The notes below the pieces were generated by a model. The model was not told where the DNA came from. It saw only the letters and a list, made by a program, of their open reading frames with translations, and did not search any database. The position numbers and the translations under genes are program-made. Shown here in pieces: positions 25,788-36,098 of a stretch of 58,221 nt of DNA (its first letter is position 1; each line of letters starts with the position of its first letter). Source of the stretch: Alphaproteobacteria bacterium (lineage in GTDB: Bacteria > Pseudomonadota > Alphaproteobacteria > RF32 > CAG-239); assembly GCA_017937705.1 (NCBI GenBank), contig JAGBDC010000012.1, positions 1 to 58,221 of the forward strand, in the 5' to 3' direction.

Positions 25788-26787
25788 TACCATAAAACAT
25801 TTTAAGCAGAACAAAAGAGCTTATTACTCAGCTCTTTTGTTTGCCGTTATTATGGTTTTAAGTCTTTTTTCCGAATTCATTGCAAATGATAATCCCTTGA
25901 TTGTATCATATAAAAATAAACTTTATTTTCCGATATTTCAAACTTATACCGATGCAGATTTCGGTGGTGATTTTCCTACACCGGCAGACTATAAAGATGA
26001 ATTTATAATCAATAATATTAAAAATAACGGTTGGATGATAATGCCGATTATTCCATTTTCTTTTAATACGGTTGATTTTTTTATGAAAACTCCGACACCG
26101 GCTCCTCCCAGTAAACAACATTGGTTGGGAACAGACGATGAGGGGCGTGATATATTAGCCAGAATACTTTACGGCATCCGTTTGTCAGTAGCATTTGCTT
26201 TTGTTTTAACCGTATTTTCTTCAATAATAGGCATTATTGCCGGTGCTGTTCAAGGATATTTCGGCGGAAAAACAGATATTATAATGCAGAGATTTATTGA
26301 AATTTGGGAATCTTTACCGCAACTATTCATACTTATCATTGTCGCCAGTATGTTTATTCCCACTTTTTGGAGCTTATTAATTATTCTTCTGTTTTTCTCT
26401 TGGACATCACTAACAGGTATGGTTCGAGCAGAATTTATGCGTACTCGTAATTTTGAATTTGTAAAAGCAGCCAAAGTATTGGGAGTAAGCAACTGGAGAA
26501 TTATATATCGCCATATTTTGCCTAATGCAGTGGTTGCAACAATAACTTTTGTGCCTTTTCTTATCTCCGAAGCCATTGTTGCTCTAACAGCGCTCGATTT
26601 TCTCGGTTTAGGCTTATCTCATGAATATCCGTCTCTCGGCGATCTGGTCAGACAAGGAAAAGATAATTTACAAGCTCCTTGGATAGGCATTTCTATATTT
26701 ATTGTTCTTTCTACTCTATTGACTTTGTTGATTTTTATAGGTGAGGGGGTGCGTGATGCACTTGACACCAGAAAGGAACAACGATGA
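25774..26787 (+). CDS. yejE: ABC peptide transporter permease, YejE/OppC type
   Basis: The inner-membrane permease is 337 residues with about six helices. The N-terminus (NKRAYYSALLFAVIMVLSLFSEF, given here as helix 1 at about 14-33) and the motif HWLGTDDEGRDILAR are specific to the YejE/OppC group. The EAA cytoplasmic loop is at AAKVLGVSNWRIIYRHILPN. The best start is a TTG inside the preceding gene (14-base overlap), because the conserved N-terminal helix begins only a few residues later and no ATG precedes it. It overlaps yejF by ATGA. The usual partner permease (yejB) and the binding protein (yejA) are not adjacent. Confidence 0.9.
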   Translation: MLHNNTIKHFKQNKRAYYSALLFAVIMVLSLFSEFIANDNPLIVSYKNKLYFPIFQTYTDADFGGDFPTPADYKDEFIINNIKNNGWMIMPIIPFSFNTVDFFMKTPTPAPPSKQHWLGTDDEGRDILARILYGIRLSVAFAFVLTVFSSIIGIIAGAVQGYFGGKTDIIMQRFIEIWESLPQLFILIIVASMFIPTFWSLLIILLFFSWTSLTGMVRAEFMRTRNFEFVKAAKVLGVSNWRIIYRHILPNAVVATITFVPFLISEAIVALTALDFLGLGLSHEYPSLGDLVRQGKDNLQAPWIGISIFIVLSTLLTLLIFIGEGVRDALDTRKEQR

Positions 26788-28328
26788 ATATATTAGAAGT
26801 AAAAAATCTTAATATTGCTGTTTCCGATGGGCGAAAAGTAGTAGATGATGTTAGTTTTGAGCTAAAAAAAGGAGAAATACTTGGAATAGTAGGGGAGTCA
26901 GGTTCCGGAAAATCATTAACTTCGCTGTCTGTTTTAGGACTTTTTCCGCATCTTGACGGTACTTCAATTAGAATATCTGATAAAGAAATGGCTCACAATG
27001 GCGAAGAAGATTGGAGAGCAGTCAGAGGAAATAAAATCGGTTTTATTTTTCAAGAACCGATGTCTTCACTAAATCCGTTGCATACTATAGGAAAACAAAT
27101 TACCGAAACCATAATATTACATCAAAATGTTTCCCCGCAAGAAGCAAAAACAAAAGCTCTGGAATTGTTGAAATTAGTCGGTGTAGAAAATCGGCTTAAC
27201 GCATATCCTTTTGAACTGTCAGGAGGACAACGACAAAGAGTGATGATTGCAATGGCTGTCGCAAACAATCCGGAAATTTTGATTGCAGATGAGCCAACAA
27301 CAGCACTTGATGTAACCGTTCAAGAACAAATCATCGCACTATTACTGGATTTGCGAAAAAAACTTGATATGTCTGTAATTTTCATTAGTCACGATTTATC
27401 AGTTATACGTAAAATAGCAGATAGAGTTTTGGTAATGAAAGACGGAAAAATCATAGAAAGAGGTATAACGGAAAAGATATTTAATCATCCTGAAAATGAT
27501 TATACAAAAACTTTAATTAACTCTGTTAATATTTTGAAAAATATAAATAAAACAAGTGATGAGAATGTATTGGATGTTAAAAACATAAAAGTATCTTTTC
27601 CGATTAAAAAGAATTTTTTCGGTAAAGTAACCGAAATGCTAAATGCCGTAAATGATGTATCTTTTAGTCTTAATAAAGGGCAAACATTAGGTATAGTAGG
27701 GGAATCTGGTTCCGGAAAAAGTACATTAGGATTATCGTTAGTCGGACTTAATAAATATAGTGGAGATTTTCTTTATTGCAATAAAACGATAACTTCGTAT
27801 AAGAGCAGGGAGCTTTGTAAAGAAATACAGATTGTTTTTCAAGATCCATATAATTCTTTAAATCCTCGTATGAATGTAGAAGACATAATTAGCGAAGGAT
27901 TGATGGTAAATTATCCTAATATGAGAAAAGAAGAACGCAAAAACAAAGTGTTGTCAGTACTAAGAGAAGTCGGTTTATCTTCCAAAGATATGCAGAAATA
28001 TCCTCATCAATTTTCCGGCGGACAGCGACAAAGAATAGCTATTGCCAGAGCACTTATTTTAGAGCCTAAATTATTGATTTTAGATGAACCTACATCTGCG
28101 CTCGATGTAACAATTCAGGCTCAAGTGCTAAAGTTATTGCAAGATATTCAAAATAAAAGAAATATAAGCTACATATTTATATCTCACGATATGAAAGCGG
28201 TTAGAGCTATGTCTGACAAGGTTATTGTTATGAAAAACGGACAGATTGTCGAACAAGGAACGACCGAGGATATATTTAACAATCCGCAACAAAACTACAC
28301 CAAGCAACTGATATCCGCCGCTTTGTAA
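26784..28328 (+). CDS. yejF: ABC peptide transporter, fused double ATPase YejF
   Basis: The 514-residue protein has two complete ATP-binding cassettes in tandem. The first shows Walker A GESGSGKS (about residue 36), signature LSGGQRQR and Walker B ILIADEPTTALD. The second shows Walker A GESGSGKST (about 306), signature FSGGQRQR and LLILDEPTSALD. The linker near residue 245-265 resembles the C-terminal region of OppD/F-like ATPases. It powers a peptide importer; YejABEF in other bacteria takes up peptides such as microcins. The start overlaps the yejE stop by four bases. Confidence 0.94.
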   Translation: MNILEVKNLNIAVSDGRKVVDDVSFELKKGEILGIVGESGSGKSLTSLSVLGLFPHLDGTSIRISDKEMAHNGEEDWRAVRGNKIGFIFQEPMSSLNPLHTIGKQITETIILHQNVSPQEAKTKALELLKLVGVENRLNAYPFELSGGQRQRVMIAMAVANNPEILIADEPTTALDVTVQEQIIALLLDLRKKLDMSVIFISHDLSVIRKIADRVLVMKDGKIIERGITEKIFNHPENDYTKTLINSVNILKNINKTSDENVLDVKNIKVSFPIKKNFFGKVTEMLNAVNDVSFSLNKGQTLGIVGESGSGKSTLGLSLVGLNKYSGDFLYCNKTITSYKSRELCKEIQIVFQDPYNSLNPRMNVEDIISEGLMVNYPNMRKEERKNKVLSVLREVGLSSKDMQKYPHQFSGGQRQRIAIARALILEPKLLILDEPTSALDVTIQAQVLKLLQDIQNKRNISYIFISHDMKAVRAMSDKVIVMKNGQIVEQGTTEDIFNNPQQNYTKQLISAAL

Positions 28329-28635
28329 GGAAAAGCTAAAGATACAAGTACAGAAAAGTCAAGAATATGGCTATATGTCCTATTATATTCTTAGTTGCTA
28401 TGCATATTTATTAAGAATTAAGTTTACTATGTAAATATCCCTTATAAAAACTCATCATACCAGATAAGCTTCAAACATATTATCATTTTATATCAACCCG
28501 TTATGAAAATAAATTAAACTATACATAATATAGATTATGCGACAAATATGTGTAATATTTTAGGGGAGTCCTCTCTATCATAAAGCACATAAAATTGTTT
28601 GATTTTATACAATCTGAATTTGTTGACTTTGTAAA
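28329..28635. other. 307-base gap with no gene seen
   Basis: Neither strand has an open frame with a ribosome site. A weak dyad AAGAATAT/ATATTCTT (28361-28368 and 28385-28392) lacks a T tract. The two flanking genes point toward this gap. Confidence 0.6.
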
Positions 28636-29328
28636 CTAATTGACACCATTTATTATATTTGCAATTTGTACAATCTCTGACGGATTTATAATATGCGGCA
28701 AATCGTCAATTCTAAATGCTTTCACGTTTATATTGTGTTTTTTGAGCCAGTCTAATGAGAAATTCAAAGTTTTGTATTGAACAGTGACATCATCTTTTCC
28801 ATGAAACATATAAACATTTGGATATGAATACAATTCTTTTTCTAAACAATCTTTTCCTGCAACAATTCCTGATAAAGCTATACAGCCCCCTACTTTTTGT
28901 TTTCTGCTCAAAGAAGTATATATTGCCATCATCGCCCCTTGAGAAAAACCGATAATGTAGGTATTTTCATCATTTATGCCATATAATGCCTGTATCTCAT
29001 CAATAAATGTATTCATTTCGGAAGCGTGCACCGAAAGCTGTTCTCCGGCTGCATTATATATTGCAACAACTTCGTCTATCGGAGTATTAGGATTGCGTCT
29101 TTTATGCTCTTTATCATGTTCCGAGACATTGTACCACTCTCTTACATTATTGTTTTTTCTTATTTTATTTGATTGTGGTGTAACTATAACCGCATTTTTT
29201 ATCAATGCAGATAAAATGGTTGCTTCGGCCAAAACTCCATTCATTGAACTTCGATATCCATGAATAAAAATGACCAGTTTATCAGGATTATGAATATTTC
29301 CATAACTTTTAAACTGATAAACCGGCAT
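28636..29328 (-). CDS. alpha/beta hydrolase, phospholipase/carboxylesterase family
   Basis: The 230-residue cytosolic protein has no signal peptide. The oxyanion region is IFIHGYRSS, the nucleophile elbow is GFSQGAMMA (catalytic Ser), the acid is in FHGKDDVTV and the catalytic His is in DDLPHII. These are the features of the carboxylesterase/phospholipase group (Abhydrolase_2, YpfH-like). Substrate unknown; family members hydrolyse short acyl esters. It lies 18 bases downstream of parC and is probably co-transcribed with recO and parC. Confidence 0.88.
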   Translation of the reverse strand: MPVYQFKSYGNIHNPDKLVIFIHGYRSSMNGVLAEATILSALIKNAVIVTPQSNKIRKNNNVREWYNVSEHDKEHKRRNPNTPIDEVVAIYNAAGEQLSVHASEMNTFIDEIQALYGINDENTYIIGFSQGAMMAIYTSLSRKQKVGGCIALSGIVAGKDCLEKELYSYPNVYMFHGKDDVTVQYKTLNFSLDWLKKHNINVKAFRIDDLPHIINPSEIVQIANIINGVN

Positions 29329-29346
29329 TTTAACATATTCCTCTAT

Positions 29347-31566
29347 CTAGTTGAAAAACTTATTGTTTTTAGGAAACCCAAAGGGTACAAGCTTTCCTAT
29401 TTGTCCCCTGTGTCCTAACCATGTCAAAAGATTGGTTTCATTTCCGATACCACCGGATCGATTAAAGCTAAATCCATCAGCTTCATTGAAGAACTGAATA
29501 TCGGATAATCCGCCATCCTTATATTTTTGCAAAATAACTCCGTGGCCGCGAGCCATTGTCGGAATTTCTTCAGTCTTGAAAACTAACAATTTTCTGTTTT
29601 CTCCGACCACGGCAACCATATCACCGTTAACTTTCACGCAAAATGTTGCTTTTTCCTTGTCAGCTACATTCATAATTTTGCGTCCGTTTTTGGTTTGGGC
29701 AATAATATGGTTTTCGTCGACAATAAAACCTCTTCCGATATTCGAAGCTAATAAATATGATGCTTTGGGCTCAAATACAAACATTGTAACCACGTTATCG
29801 TTATTAGCTATATCAACCATCAAACGCAACGGTTGACCAAAACCACGTCCGGTAGGAACATCATTTGCAGAAATATTGAAGAATTTTCCTGAACTGTCTA
29901 AAATTACTATTTTATCAGTTGTTTGAGCATGTATTGCAATCGCTAATTCGTCATCATCCTTAAATTTGAAGTCACCTTTTAAGTCCGAGTGTCCTTTTAA
30001 TCCCCTAATCCACCCTTTTTGTGACAAGATAATTGTTATAGGTTCTTTTTCGATTAAGGCTTCAATAGGAACTTCTACCATTTCGGCAACTTCAGAAAAC
30101 TCGGTTCTCCGACGGCCTAATGCAGTTTTTTTGCCAAATTTTTCTTTAGTATTTTTGACCTCTTCCGCAATCGCAATCCATTGTTTTTCTTCACTTGCTA
30201 ACAAACTTTCCAATCCATTTTTCTCATTGGTTAAGTCGTCAAACTCTTCACGAATTTGACTTTCTTCCAATCTGCGCAATGAACGAAGTTTCATATTTAA
30301 AATCGCTTCTGCTTGATTTTCGGTCAGAGAAAACTCTTTCATCATAACGGTTTTAGGTTCATCTTCGTTACGAATAATTTCAATAATTCTATCTAAATTT
30401 AAGAAAGCGATTAAATATCCCGATAAAATTTCCAATCTGTAATTAATTTTATCTAAACGGAAATTTGTTCTTCTAATCAAAACATTATGGCGATGATTGA
30501 GATATTCGCGTAAAACTTCTTTAATACTCATAACTCTTGGAACACCATCAGAATCAAGCACGTTCATATTCATATTAAAACGGCTTTCTAAATCTGTTTG
30601 TTTGAATAAATGTTCCATCAATAAATTTGCATCAACAGTTCTGCTTTTCGGTTCTAAAACAATACGAACATCTTGTGCCGATTCATCTCTGATATCGTTT
30701 AATAGAGGGATCTTTTTATTTATCAGAAGTTCCGCAATTTTCTCAACTAATTTTGCTTTTTGGACCATATACGGAATCTCGGTTATAACAATCTGATATT
30801 GTCCGTGTCCAAGGTCTTCTTTTTCCCACTTAGCTCTAATTCTGAAAGTTCCCTTACCTGTCGTGTAAGAAGTTAAAATTGTTGAAAATTTATCAACAAT
30901 AACTCCTCCGGTAGGAAAATCAGGACCTTTAATTCTTTTGACTAAGGGTTCAATTTCACATTGAGGATTTTCGATTAAATACAACAATGCATCACAAATT
31001 TCGCTCAAATTATGAGGAGGAATATTAGTTGCCATACCAACAGCAATACCTGACGTTCCGTTACATAGCAAATTTGGAACTGCTGCAGGCATAACTAACG
31101 GCTCACTTTCTTCTCCATCGTATGTATCCATAAAATCAACAGCATTGTCGTTTAAGCCCTCCATTAAGGCCATTGCAAAGTCGGTTAACCTTGCTTCGGT
31201 ATAACGCATGGCAGCAGGGCCATCGCCGTCAATATTACCAAAGTTCCCCTGCCCGTCAACCAACGGATATCTTACTGAAAAATCTTGAGCTAAACGAGCC
31301 ATAGCCCCATAAACGGCACTATCTCCATGGGGGTGATATTTACCGATAACATCACCGACAACACGAGCACACTTCTTAAAACCGGCTTTAGGATCCAAGT
31401 GTAATTGACGCATAGCATACATCAAGCGACGATGAACCGGCTTAAGTCCGTCCCTAACATCGGGAAGCGAGCGAGACACAATAGTCGACATAGCATAAGA
31501 CAAATATCTTTTGCTCAATTCTTCGGCTAATTGCACATCTTTTATTTTTTGTTCAATTTCAGACAT
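29347..31566 (-). CDS. parC: DNA topoisomerase IV subunit A
   Basis: ParC carries the DNA-cleaving Tyr of topoisomerase IV, which unlinks daughter chromosomes. At 739 residues it is short of GyrA and matches ParC. The N-terminal region has [19 protein letters not shown] and [21 protein letters not shown]. The active-site region is [10 protein letters not shown] with the Tyr. The C-terminal beta-pinwheel (about 500-739) lacks a clear GyrA box. It starts 8 bases after the recO stop. Confidence 0.94.
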   Translation of the reverse strand: MSEIEQKIKDVQLAEELSKRYLSYAMSTIVSRSLPDVRDGLKPVHRRLMYAMRQLHLDPKAGFKKCARVVGDVIGKYHPHGDSAVYGAMARLAQDFSVRYPLVDGQGNFGNIDGDGPAAMRYTEARLTDFAMALMEGLNDNAVDFMDTYDGEESEPLVMPAAVPNLLCNGTSGIAVGMATNIPPHNLSEICDALLYLIENPQCEIEPLVKRIKGPDFPTGGVIVDKFSTILTSYTTGKGTFRIRAKWEKEDLGHGQYQIVITEIPYMVQKAKLVEKIAELLINKKIPLLNDIRDESAQDVRIVLEPKSRTVDANLLMEHLFKQTDLESRFNMNMNVLDSDGVPRVMSIKEVLREYLNHRHNVLIRRTNFRLDKINYRLEILSGYLIAFLNLDRIIEIIRNEDEPKTVMMKEFSLTENQAEAILNMKLRSLRRLEESQIREEFDDLTNEKNGLESLLASEEKQWIAIAEEVKNTKEKFGKKTALGRRRTEFSEVAEMVEVPIEALIEKEPITIILSQKGWIRGLKGHSDLKGDFKFKDDDELAIAIHAQTTDKIVILDSSGKFFNISANDVPTGRGFGQPLRLMVDIANNDNVVTMFVFEPKASYLLASNIGRGFIVDENHIIAQTKNGRKIMNVADKEKATFCVKVNGDMVAVVGENRKLLVFKTEEIPTMARGHGVILQKYKDGGLSDIQFFNEADGFSFNRSGGIGNETNLLTWLGHRGQIGKLVPFGFPKNNKFFN

Positions 31567-31574
31567 TTTTTCTC

Positions 31575-32327
31575 TTACAAATCTAGATTTTCCAACAAAC
31601 TAGCACGGTTTGTCGGAAATTTCAAGCTGTGGATTTGAAAAAAGTTTTTATTGAGGAAAAAAGCGGTCATCTTTAGCAAATCCGCCACTTTACAACTATT
31701 CGGATTATAATTTTTATCCACAATAAAGTGAGGATATAAGAATAGTCTGTCTTTATAAGGTTCACCCGATTCTTTACATACAGCTTTTCCGCTCTTAGGT
31801 GAAACATATTCTAAATCATCTGTTTTTCCGGTGTCGGCACATTCACTTAAATCAAGCCCTATTCCCAAATATTCAAGCAAATAAAACTCAAAAAAAGCAT
31901 AATGAACAAGCCAGTTTTCTTGATTTATAAGTTGAAAAAAACTGTCTATGTAATAATAAAATCGTTCTAAATTTTCGTTTTCTTGCAAACAAGCAACACA
32001 TAAAGAACACATTGCTGACAAAGCAGACAATTTTTGCGGATTATTCATAAAATTTACGGCAACCGGTTGTATCATTTCTGTTTTGAAAGACAGCATATTT
32101 TCTTCAATTCGAGCATAAGCATCAATACGAATAAGATTTCCAAGTTGATAAATACCTAAATTTTTCTTGCTCATTCCGCCTTTTACAAAACCGGTCAAAA
32201 GACCATGACATTTAGAGACAACAGTAACTATTACGGAGTTTTCTCCGTATTTTCTTAAATTTACTATATATCCTTCATCTACAAACTGCATGTAAATATT
32301 GTTAATTGGAAAAGTTAATTTTAGCAA
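31575..32327 (-). CDS. recO: DNA repair protein RecO
   Basis: RecO helps load RecA on gapped DNA with RecF and RecR. The 250-residue product has an N-terminal OB-fold ([20 protein letters not shown], then [11 protein letters not shown]). A helical domain follows with [16 protein letters not shown] and [20 protein letters not shown]-like blocks. ATG is at 32327, but the N-terminus up to FVDEGYIVN is longer than usual; the Met before QFVDEG (about 12 residues in) is an alternative start. It is the first gene of the recO-parC-esterase run. Confidence 0.88.
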   Translation of the reverse strand: MLKLTFPINNIYMQFVDEGYIVNLRKYGENSVIVTVVSKCHGLLTGFVKGGMSKKNLGIYQLGNLIRIDAYARIEENMLSFKTEMIQPVAVNFMNNPQKLSALSAMCSLCVACLQENENLERFYYYIDSFFQLINQENWLVHYAFFEFYLLEYLGIGLDLSECADTGKTDDLEYVSPKSGKAVCKESGEPYKDRLFLYPHFIVDKNYNPNSCKVADLLKMTAFFLNKNFFQIHSLKFPTNRASLLENLDL

Positions 32328-32344
32328 GTATTATTTAAAAAACA

Positions 32345-32377
32345 GGAACCCCCTCTCTCATCTAAGAGAAAGGGGGG
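32345..32377 (-). terminator. GC-rich hairpin, probable terminator of the 130-residue gene
   Basis: CCCCC-TCTCT (32349-32358) pairs with AGAGAAA-GGGGG (about 32366-32377) with a small bulge. On the minus strand it is followed by TTCCTGTTTTTTAAA. It is unusually GC-rich for this genome. Confidence 0.6.
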
Positions 32378-32401
32378 AATCTTCTGCAGAAACCGGCGGA
32401 A

Positions 32402-32794
32402 TTATTTTTCCCAAGGTTTCTTCTCCGGAGCTTTGTAGTAAACGACCTTGTGCTTGCACATACTGGTCTCGCGGAACTCGAATTCCTTCTCATTGGCACT
32501 CAAGGTGATAACTGTTCTCTCCGGATTGATTTTGCGGGAGATAAGAATCTGTTCACCGTCTGGGTACTCGAAAACTGAACCAGGGAATACGCTCCAAGCC
32601 TCATCGTTCTTAGCGAGCTCAATCTTGTTGCCGGTACGAAGGTCGGTGTATGAACCATCCTCATTCTTAACAGCAGGAACAAACATCGCAAGATATGGAC
32701 TGTCAAAGTCTCCGTAATGGAGCTGGCTGCATCCGCAATGTGCTTTCTCACGTACGATAACTACTAAACTCTGATTTTTTGCAATTTCTTTCAT
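32402..32794 (-). CDS. 130-residue protein of unknown function, compositionally foreign
   Basis: The frame is long, with a consensus promoter (TTGACA, 17 bases, TATATT at 32878-32850) and a terminator-like hairpin after it, so it is a real transcription unit. By hand count 32461-32580 is 47% G+C, against 37% in the adjacent kdsA stretch 33001-33060, and its codons favour C and G at third positions. There is no Shine-Dalgarno before the ATG; the leader is AT-rich. The protein has four Cys, including CGC near residue 20 and an Asp/Glu-rich middle, and ends in CKHKVVYYKAPEKKPWEK. No signal peptide or helix is seen. No family is recognised. Recent horizontal acquisition is inferred. Confidence 0.65.
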   Translation of the reverse strand: MKEIAKNQSLVVIVREKAHCGCSQLHYGDFDSPYLAMFVPAVKNEDGSYTDLRTGNKIELAKNDEAWSVFPGSVFEYPDGEQILISRKINPERTVITLSANEKEFEFRETSMCKHKVVYYKAPEKKPWEK

Positions 32795-32849
32795 AAAGCA
32801 AATTTTTTATTTGGTTAATATTTATAGAATAATCGATTATCTGATACAG

Positions 32850-32878
32850 AATATACCTCTTTTTGTTTATTTTGTCAA
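32850..32878 (-). promoter_or_regulatory. consensus promoter of the 130-residue gene
   Basis: On the minus strand, TTGACA (32878-32873), a 17-base spacer and TATATT (32855-32850). Confidence 0.8.
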
Positions 32879-32892
32879 CATCTTTTTGTCAA

Positions 32893-32925
32893 AAAAAGAG
32901 GATTTTTTTTATAAACCCTCTTTTT
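32893..32925 (-). terminator. kdsA operon terminator
   Basis: On the minus strand AAAAAGAGG (32925-32917) pairs with CCTCTTTTT (32901-32893) and runs into T residues. It lies about 25 bases after the kdsA stop. Confidence 0.75.
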
Positions 32926-32950
32926 GTTATTATTTTTTATAAAATATGTC

Positions 32951-33784
32951 TTATTTCATAGCTTTTCTAATTCTGTCAAATTCCATCAAATTAGCAACTA
33001 CACTCTTCATATCTTTCAAATACATACTGTTCGGACCATCTGACAATGCTTTATCAGGATTATCATGTGTTTCCATAAATACGGCAGCAACACCTACGGC
33101 AACAGCTGCTCTGGCTAAAACCGGAGCTAATTCACGATTTCCGCCGGTGGAACCGCCTAAACCACCCGGTTGTTGAACAGAGTGTGTGGCATCAAAAATA
33201 ACCGGACAACCTGTATCAGCAGCCATTTGCGGGAAAGAACGCATATCGGTAACAAGAGTGTTGTAACCAAAAGATGTTCCTCTTTCGGTTAAACATACGT
33301 TGTCATTTCCCGAATCTACTGCTTTCATGACCAAGTGTTTAACATCCCATGGAGCTAAAAATTGTCCTTTTTTGATATTAACAACTTTACCTGTTTTTGC
33401 AGCTGCAACAACCAAATCTGTTTGACGACACAAGAAAGCCGGAATTTGCAAAACATCCACATATTCGGCAGCAATTTCACATTGTGCACATTCGTGAACA
33501 TCAGTTAAAATCGGACAATCATATAACTTTTTAATTTCCTCGAAAGTTCTCATACCTTCTTCGATTCCCACACCACGTGCAGATTTGATAGAAGTACGAT
33601 TCGCTTTATCAAAAGAAGCTTTGAAAATATAGTTAATTCCCAACTCTTTAGTGATTTCTACTAAAGTACCGGCAATATCAATGGCATGTTGACGGCTTTC
33701 GATTTGACATGGACCTGAAATGAGAGCTATCGGTAATTCGTTACCGATTTCAAAATCTTTAATTTTAATTTTCTTCTGTTCCAT
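32951..33784 (-). CDS. kdsA: 3-deoxy-D-manno-octulosonate 8-phosphate synthase
   Basis: KdsA joins phosphoenolpyruvate to arabinose 5-phosphate to make KDO-8-phosphate, the inner-core sugar of LPS. The start chosen is ATG at 33784 (MEQKKIKIKD), because AAAGGA lies 9 bases upstream; an in-frame TTG five codons earlier would place that site inside the gene. About 277 residues. Motifs: ALISGPCQIESR, FKASFDKANRTS, GTSFGYNTLVTDMRS, FDATHSVQQPGG. It ends the tpiA-secG-pyrG-pagP-kdsA run and follows pagP closely. Confidence 0.97.
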   Translation of the reverse strand: MEQKKIKIKDFEIGNELPIALISGPCQIESRQHAIDIAGTLVEITKELGINYIFKASFDKANRTSIKSARGVGIEEGMRTFEEIKKLYDCPILTDVHECAQCEIAAEYVDVLQIPAFLCRQTDLVVAAAKTGKVVNIKKGQFLAPWDVKHLVMKAVDSGNDNVCLTERGTSFGYNTLVTDMRSFPQMAADTGCPVIFDATHSVQQPGGLGGSTGGNRELAPVLARAAVAVGVAAVFMETHDNPDKALSDGPNSMYLKDMKSVVANLMEFDRIRKAMK

Positions 33785-33802
33785 AGTTTTTCCTTTCAAA
33801 AA

Positions 33803-34354
33803 TTAAAAAGTATATTTTAACCACATAAATAATACGTTTCCATCATTTTTAACACCCGGTACATAAGCCGCTTGTAATGATGCGTTTTTATAAGTTATAC
33901 CTGCAACCGGCAACGGAAGAGGAACAGGAATATAACTGTATTCATGGCGTTGAGTTACACCGATTGTATAACCTGCTCCCAATTTCCAATCTCCGCTGTC
34001 GGAAATATCCCAGTTATATTGATAAGCATATCCTATCATTGTTTCTAAATAGAAGTTAGAATCTTTGAATGCCATAGCATATAAACCATGCCATTCATTA
34101 CCTTTCCAAATTCCTTTACCTAAACCGAAACCCCATGCTTCTTCATTATATTTATCCAAATGTTTGTCATCATAGGTCAAACGATTATGCCACGCATAAA
34201 ACGGAACATAAGCATCCCAACGACCACAATGCCAAGTATCTGAAATATTAATCTTTAAATCTTCATACCATTCGCTAAAACTCCAAGCTTTTGCATCTGT
34301 TGTGAATACAGAAATTAAAACAGCTAACGGTAATACATATTTTATAAGTCTCAT
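33803..34354 (-). CDS. pagP: lipid A palmitoyltransferase PagP
   Basis: PagP is an outer-membrane barrel enzyme that moves a palmitate from phospholipids to lipid A, which helps resist host antimicrobial peptides. The 183-residue protein has a signal peptide ending AKA (residue 23). The conserved blocks are WDAYVPFYAWHNRLTYD, DKYNEEAWGFGLGK, then EWHGLYAMAFKDSNFY and the strand VPGVKNDGNVLFMWLKYTF. The catalytic residues known for the family are all present: H56, D98 and S99. It ends in Phe, as barrels do. It lies 8 bases after pyrG and a few bases before kdsA's ribosome site, so it is wedged inside an operon that in most relatives runs pyrG-kdsA. Confidence 0.95.
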   Translation of the reverse strand: MRLIKYVLPLAVLISVFTTDAKAWSFSEWYEDLKINISDTWHCGRWDAYVPFYAWHNRLTYDDKHLDKYNEEAWGFGLGKGIWKGNEWHGLYAMAFKDSNFYLETMIGYAYQYNWDISDSGDWKLGAGYTIGVTQRHEYSYIPVPLPLPVAGITYKNASLQAAYVPGVKNDGNVLFMWLKYTF

Positions 34355-34362
34355 TTTTTCCT

Positions 34363-36009
34363 CTATATTAATCTACTATTATCAATTGCCGCCTTAACAA
34401 ACGCAACAAATAACGGGTGCGGTTCAAACGGTTTGGATTTTAATTCCGGATGGAACTGAACACCAATAAACCACGGATGATCGGAAATTTCAACTATTTC
34501 CGGTAACTTACCATCAGGAGATTTTCCGACAATATTCATTCCGGCTTTTTTTAATACAGGTTCATACTTGATATTAACTTCATAGCGGTGGCGATGTCTT
34601 TCGCTTATTTCCTTACCGCCGTATATTTGAAAACACTTTGATTTTTCATCTAAAACAGTAGGGTAAGCACCTAAACGCATAGTTCCGCCTAAATCTCCGT
34701 CTTTATGACGAATCTGTTTGGCTCCATCTTTATCCCATTCGGTCATCAAACCGACAACAGCTTCGCAATCATCAGATAATTCACTGCTGTTAGCATTTTT
34801 AATTCCGGCAACATTACGTATGGTTTCAATTACGGCCATTTGCATACCGAAGCATATACCTAAATAGGGAATATTATGTTCACGAGCATATTTTGCTGCC
34901 AAAATTTTTCCTTCTGTTCCCCTATTTCCGAAACCTCCGGGGACTAAAATCGCACTGACATCATTCAAATGATTTTCGGCTCCGTCTCTTTCTAAGTCTT
35001 CAGCATCTAACCATTTGATTTTAACCTTAAATTGGTTGGCAATACCGCCGTGAGTCAAAGCTTCGGCAATAGATTTATATGCTTCTTGAAGTTGATATTT
35101 TCCAACAATCGCAATCTTAACTTCACCTTCGGGATTTTGTACAATATTAGCTATTTTTTCCCATTTGCTTAAATCTGCTTTTGCAGATGTATCAAGGTGA
35201 AAATATTTACAAACTTCAATATCTAATCCCTCTGCCGAATAAGCCAATGGAACGTGATAAATAGACTTTGCATCCAATGCTGCAATTACACATTCTTCTC
35301 TTACATTACAGAATAATGCTATTTTACGCTTTTCGTTTTGCGGAATTTCAATTTGAGAACGACAAAGCAAAATATCGGGCTGAATACCATATTCTTGCAG
35401 TTGCTTAACTGAGTGTTGGGTCGGTTTGGTTTTTAATTCTCCTGCAGTAGGAATATATGGTAACAATGTGAGATGAACAAACATTGTTCTGTCTCGTCCC
35501 AATTCATAGGCTAATTGACGAATTGCCTCCAAATATGGTTGTCCCTCAATATCACCTACTGTTCCGCCGATTTCACACAAAATAAAATCTTCATCGGTAA
35601 CATTACCTAAAATCACATTTTTAATTTCATTTGTAACATGAGGAATTACCTGTATTGTTGCCCCCAAATAATCTCCTCTGCGTTCTTTATCCAGAACACG
35701 TTGGTATATTTTACCGCTGGTGACACTGTCATATTTCGTTGCCGGAATACCGGAAAAACGTTCATAGTGCCCTAAATCTAAATCAGCTTCCGTTCCATCG
35801 TCAGTAACATATACTTCGCCATGTTGACAAGGATTCATTGTTCCGGGGTCAACATTTAAGTAGGGATCAAGTTTTCTCAATCTTACTTTATATCCTCTTG
35901 CTTGCAATAAAGCAGCTAAAGAAGCTGAAGCCAATCCCTTTCCAAGTGACGATACGACACCGCCGGTTATAAATATAAATTTTGTATTACCATTTGAAAT
36001 TACAGACAT
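34363..36009 (-). CDS. pyrG: CTP synthase
   Basis: PyrG aminates UTP to CTP using glutamine. The 548-residue protein has the synthase domain first ([13 protein letters not shown] with the P-loop, then [35 protein letters not shown]). The class I glutamine amidotransferase domain follows with the nucleophile in LGICFGMQM and the His-Glu pair in VQFHPELKS. It supplies CTP for, among other things, CMP-sugar activation by NeuA and by the KDO pathway. Confidence 0.98.
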   Translation of the reverse strand: MSVISNGNTKFIFITGGVVSSLGKGLASASLAALLQARGYKVRLRKLDPYLNVDPGTMNPCQHGEVYVTDDGTEADLDLGHYERFSGIPATKYDSVTSGKIYQRVLDKERRGDYLGATIQVIPHVTNEIKNVILGNVTDEDFILCEIGGTVGDIEGQPYLEAIRQLAYELGRDRTMFVHLTLLPYIPTAGELKTKPTQHSVKQLQEYGIQPDILLCRSQIEIPQNEKRKIALFCNVREECVIAALDAKSIYHVPLAYSAEGLDIEVCKYFHLDTSAKADLSKWEKIANIVQNPEGEVKIAIVGKYQLQEAYKSIAEALTHGGIANQFKVKIKWLDAEDLERDGAENHLNDVSAILVPGGFGNRGTEGKILAAKYAREHNIPYLGICFGMQMAVIETIRNVAGIKNANSSELSDDCEAVVGLMTEWDKDGAKQIRHKDGDLGGTMRLGAYPTVLDEKSKCFQIYGGKEISERHRHRYEVNIKYEPVLKKAGMNIVGKSPDGKLPEIVEISDHPWFIGVQFHPELKSKPFEPHPLFVAFVKAAIDNSRLI

Positions 36010-36043
36010 TTTAAAATATACCTACTCTTCTTTAAAAGTGACA

Positions 36044-36073
36044 AGGACACCTTAGCATTTTCTAAGGTGTCCT
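36044..36073 (-). terminator. hairpin between secG and pyrG
   Basis: A perfect 11-bp stem AGGACACCTTA (36044-36054) pairs with TAAGGTGTCCT (36063-36073), with an 8-base loop. On the minus strand the following T tract is weak (TTGTCACTTTT), so it may act as an attenuator rather than a full stop. Confidence 0.6.
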
Positions 36074-36098
36074 GCTATTTTCGTTAAAACGATCATAT

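Noticed and set aside
28361-28392. Dyad after yejF as a terminator
   Set aside because: Only 8 A/T-rich pairs, a 16-base loop and no T tract.
33785-33799. Longer N-terminus for kdsA from a TTG
   Set aside because: It would place the ribosome site AAAGGA inside the coding sequence.
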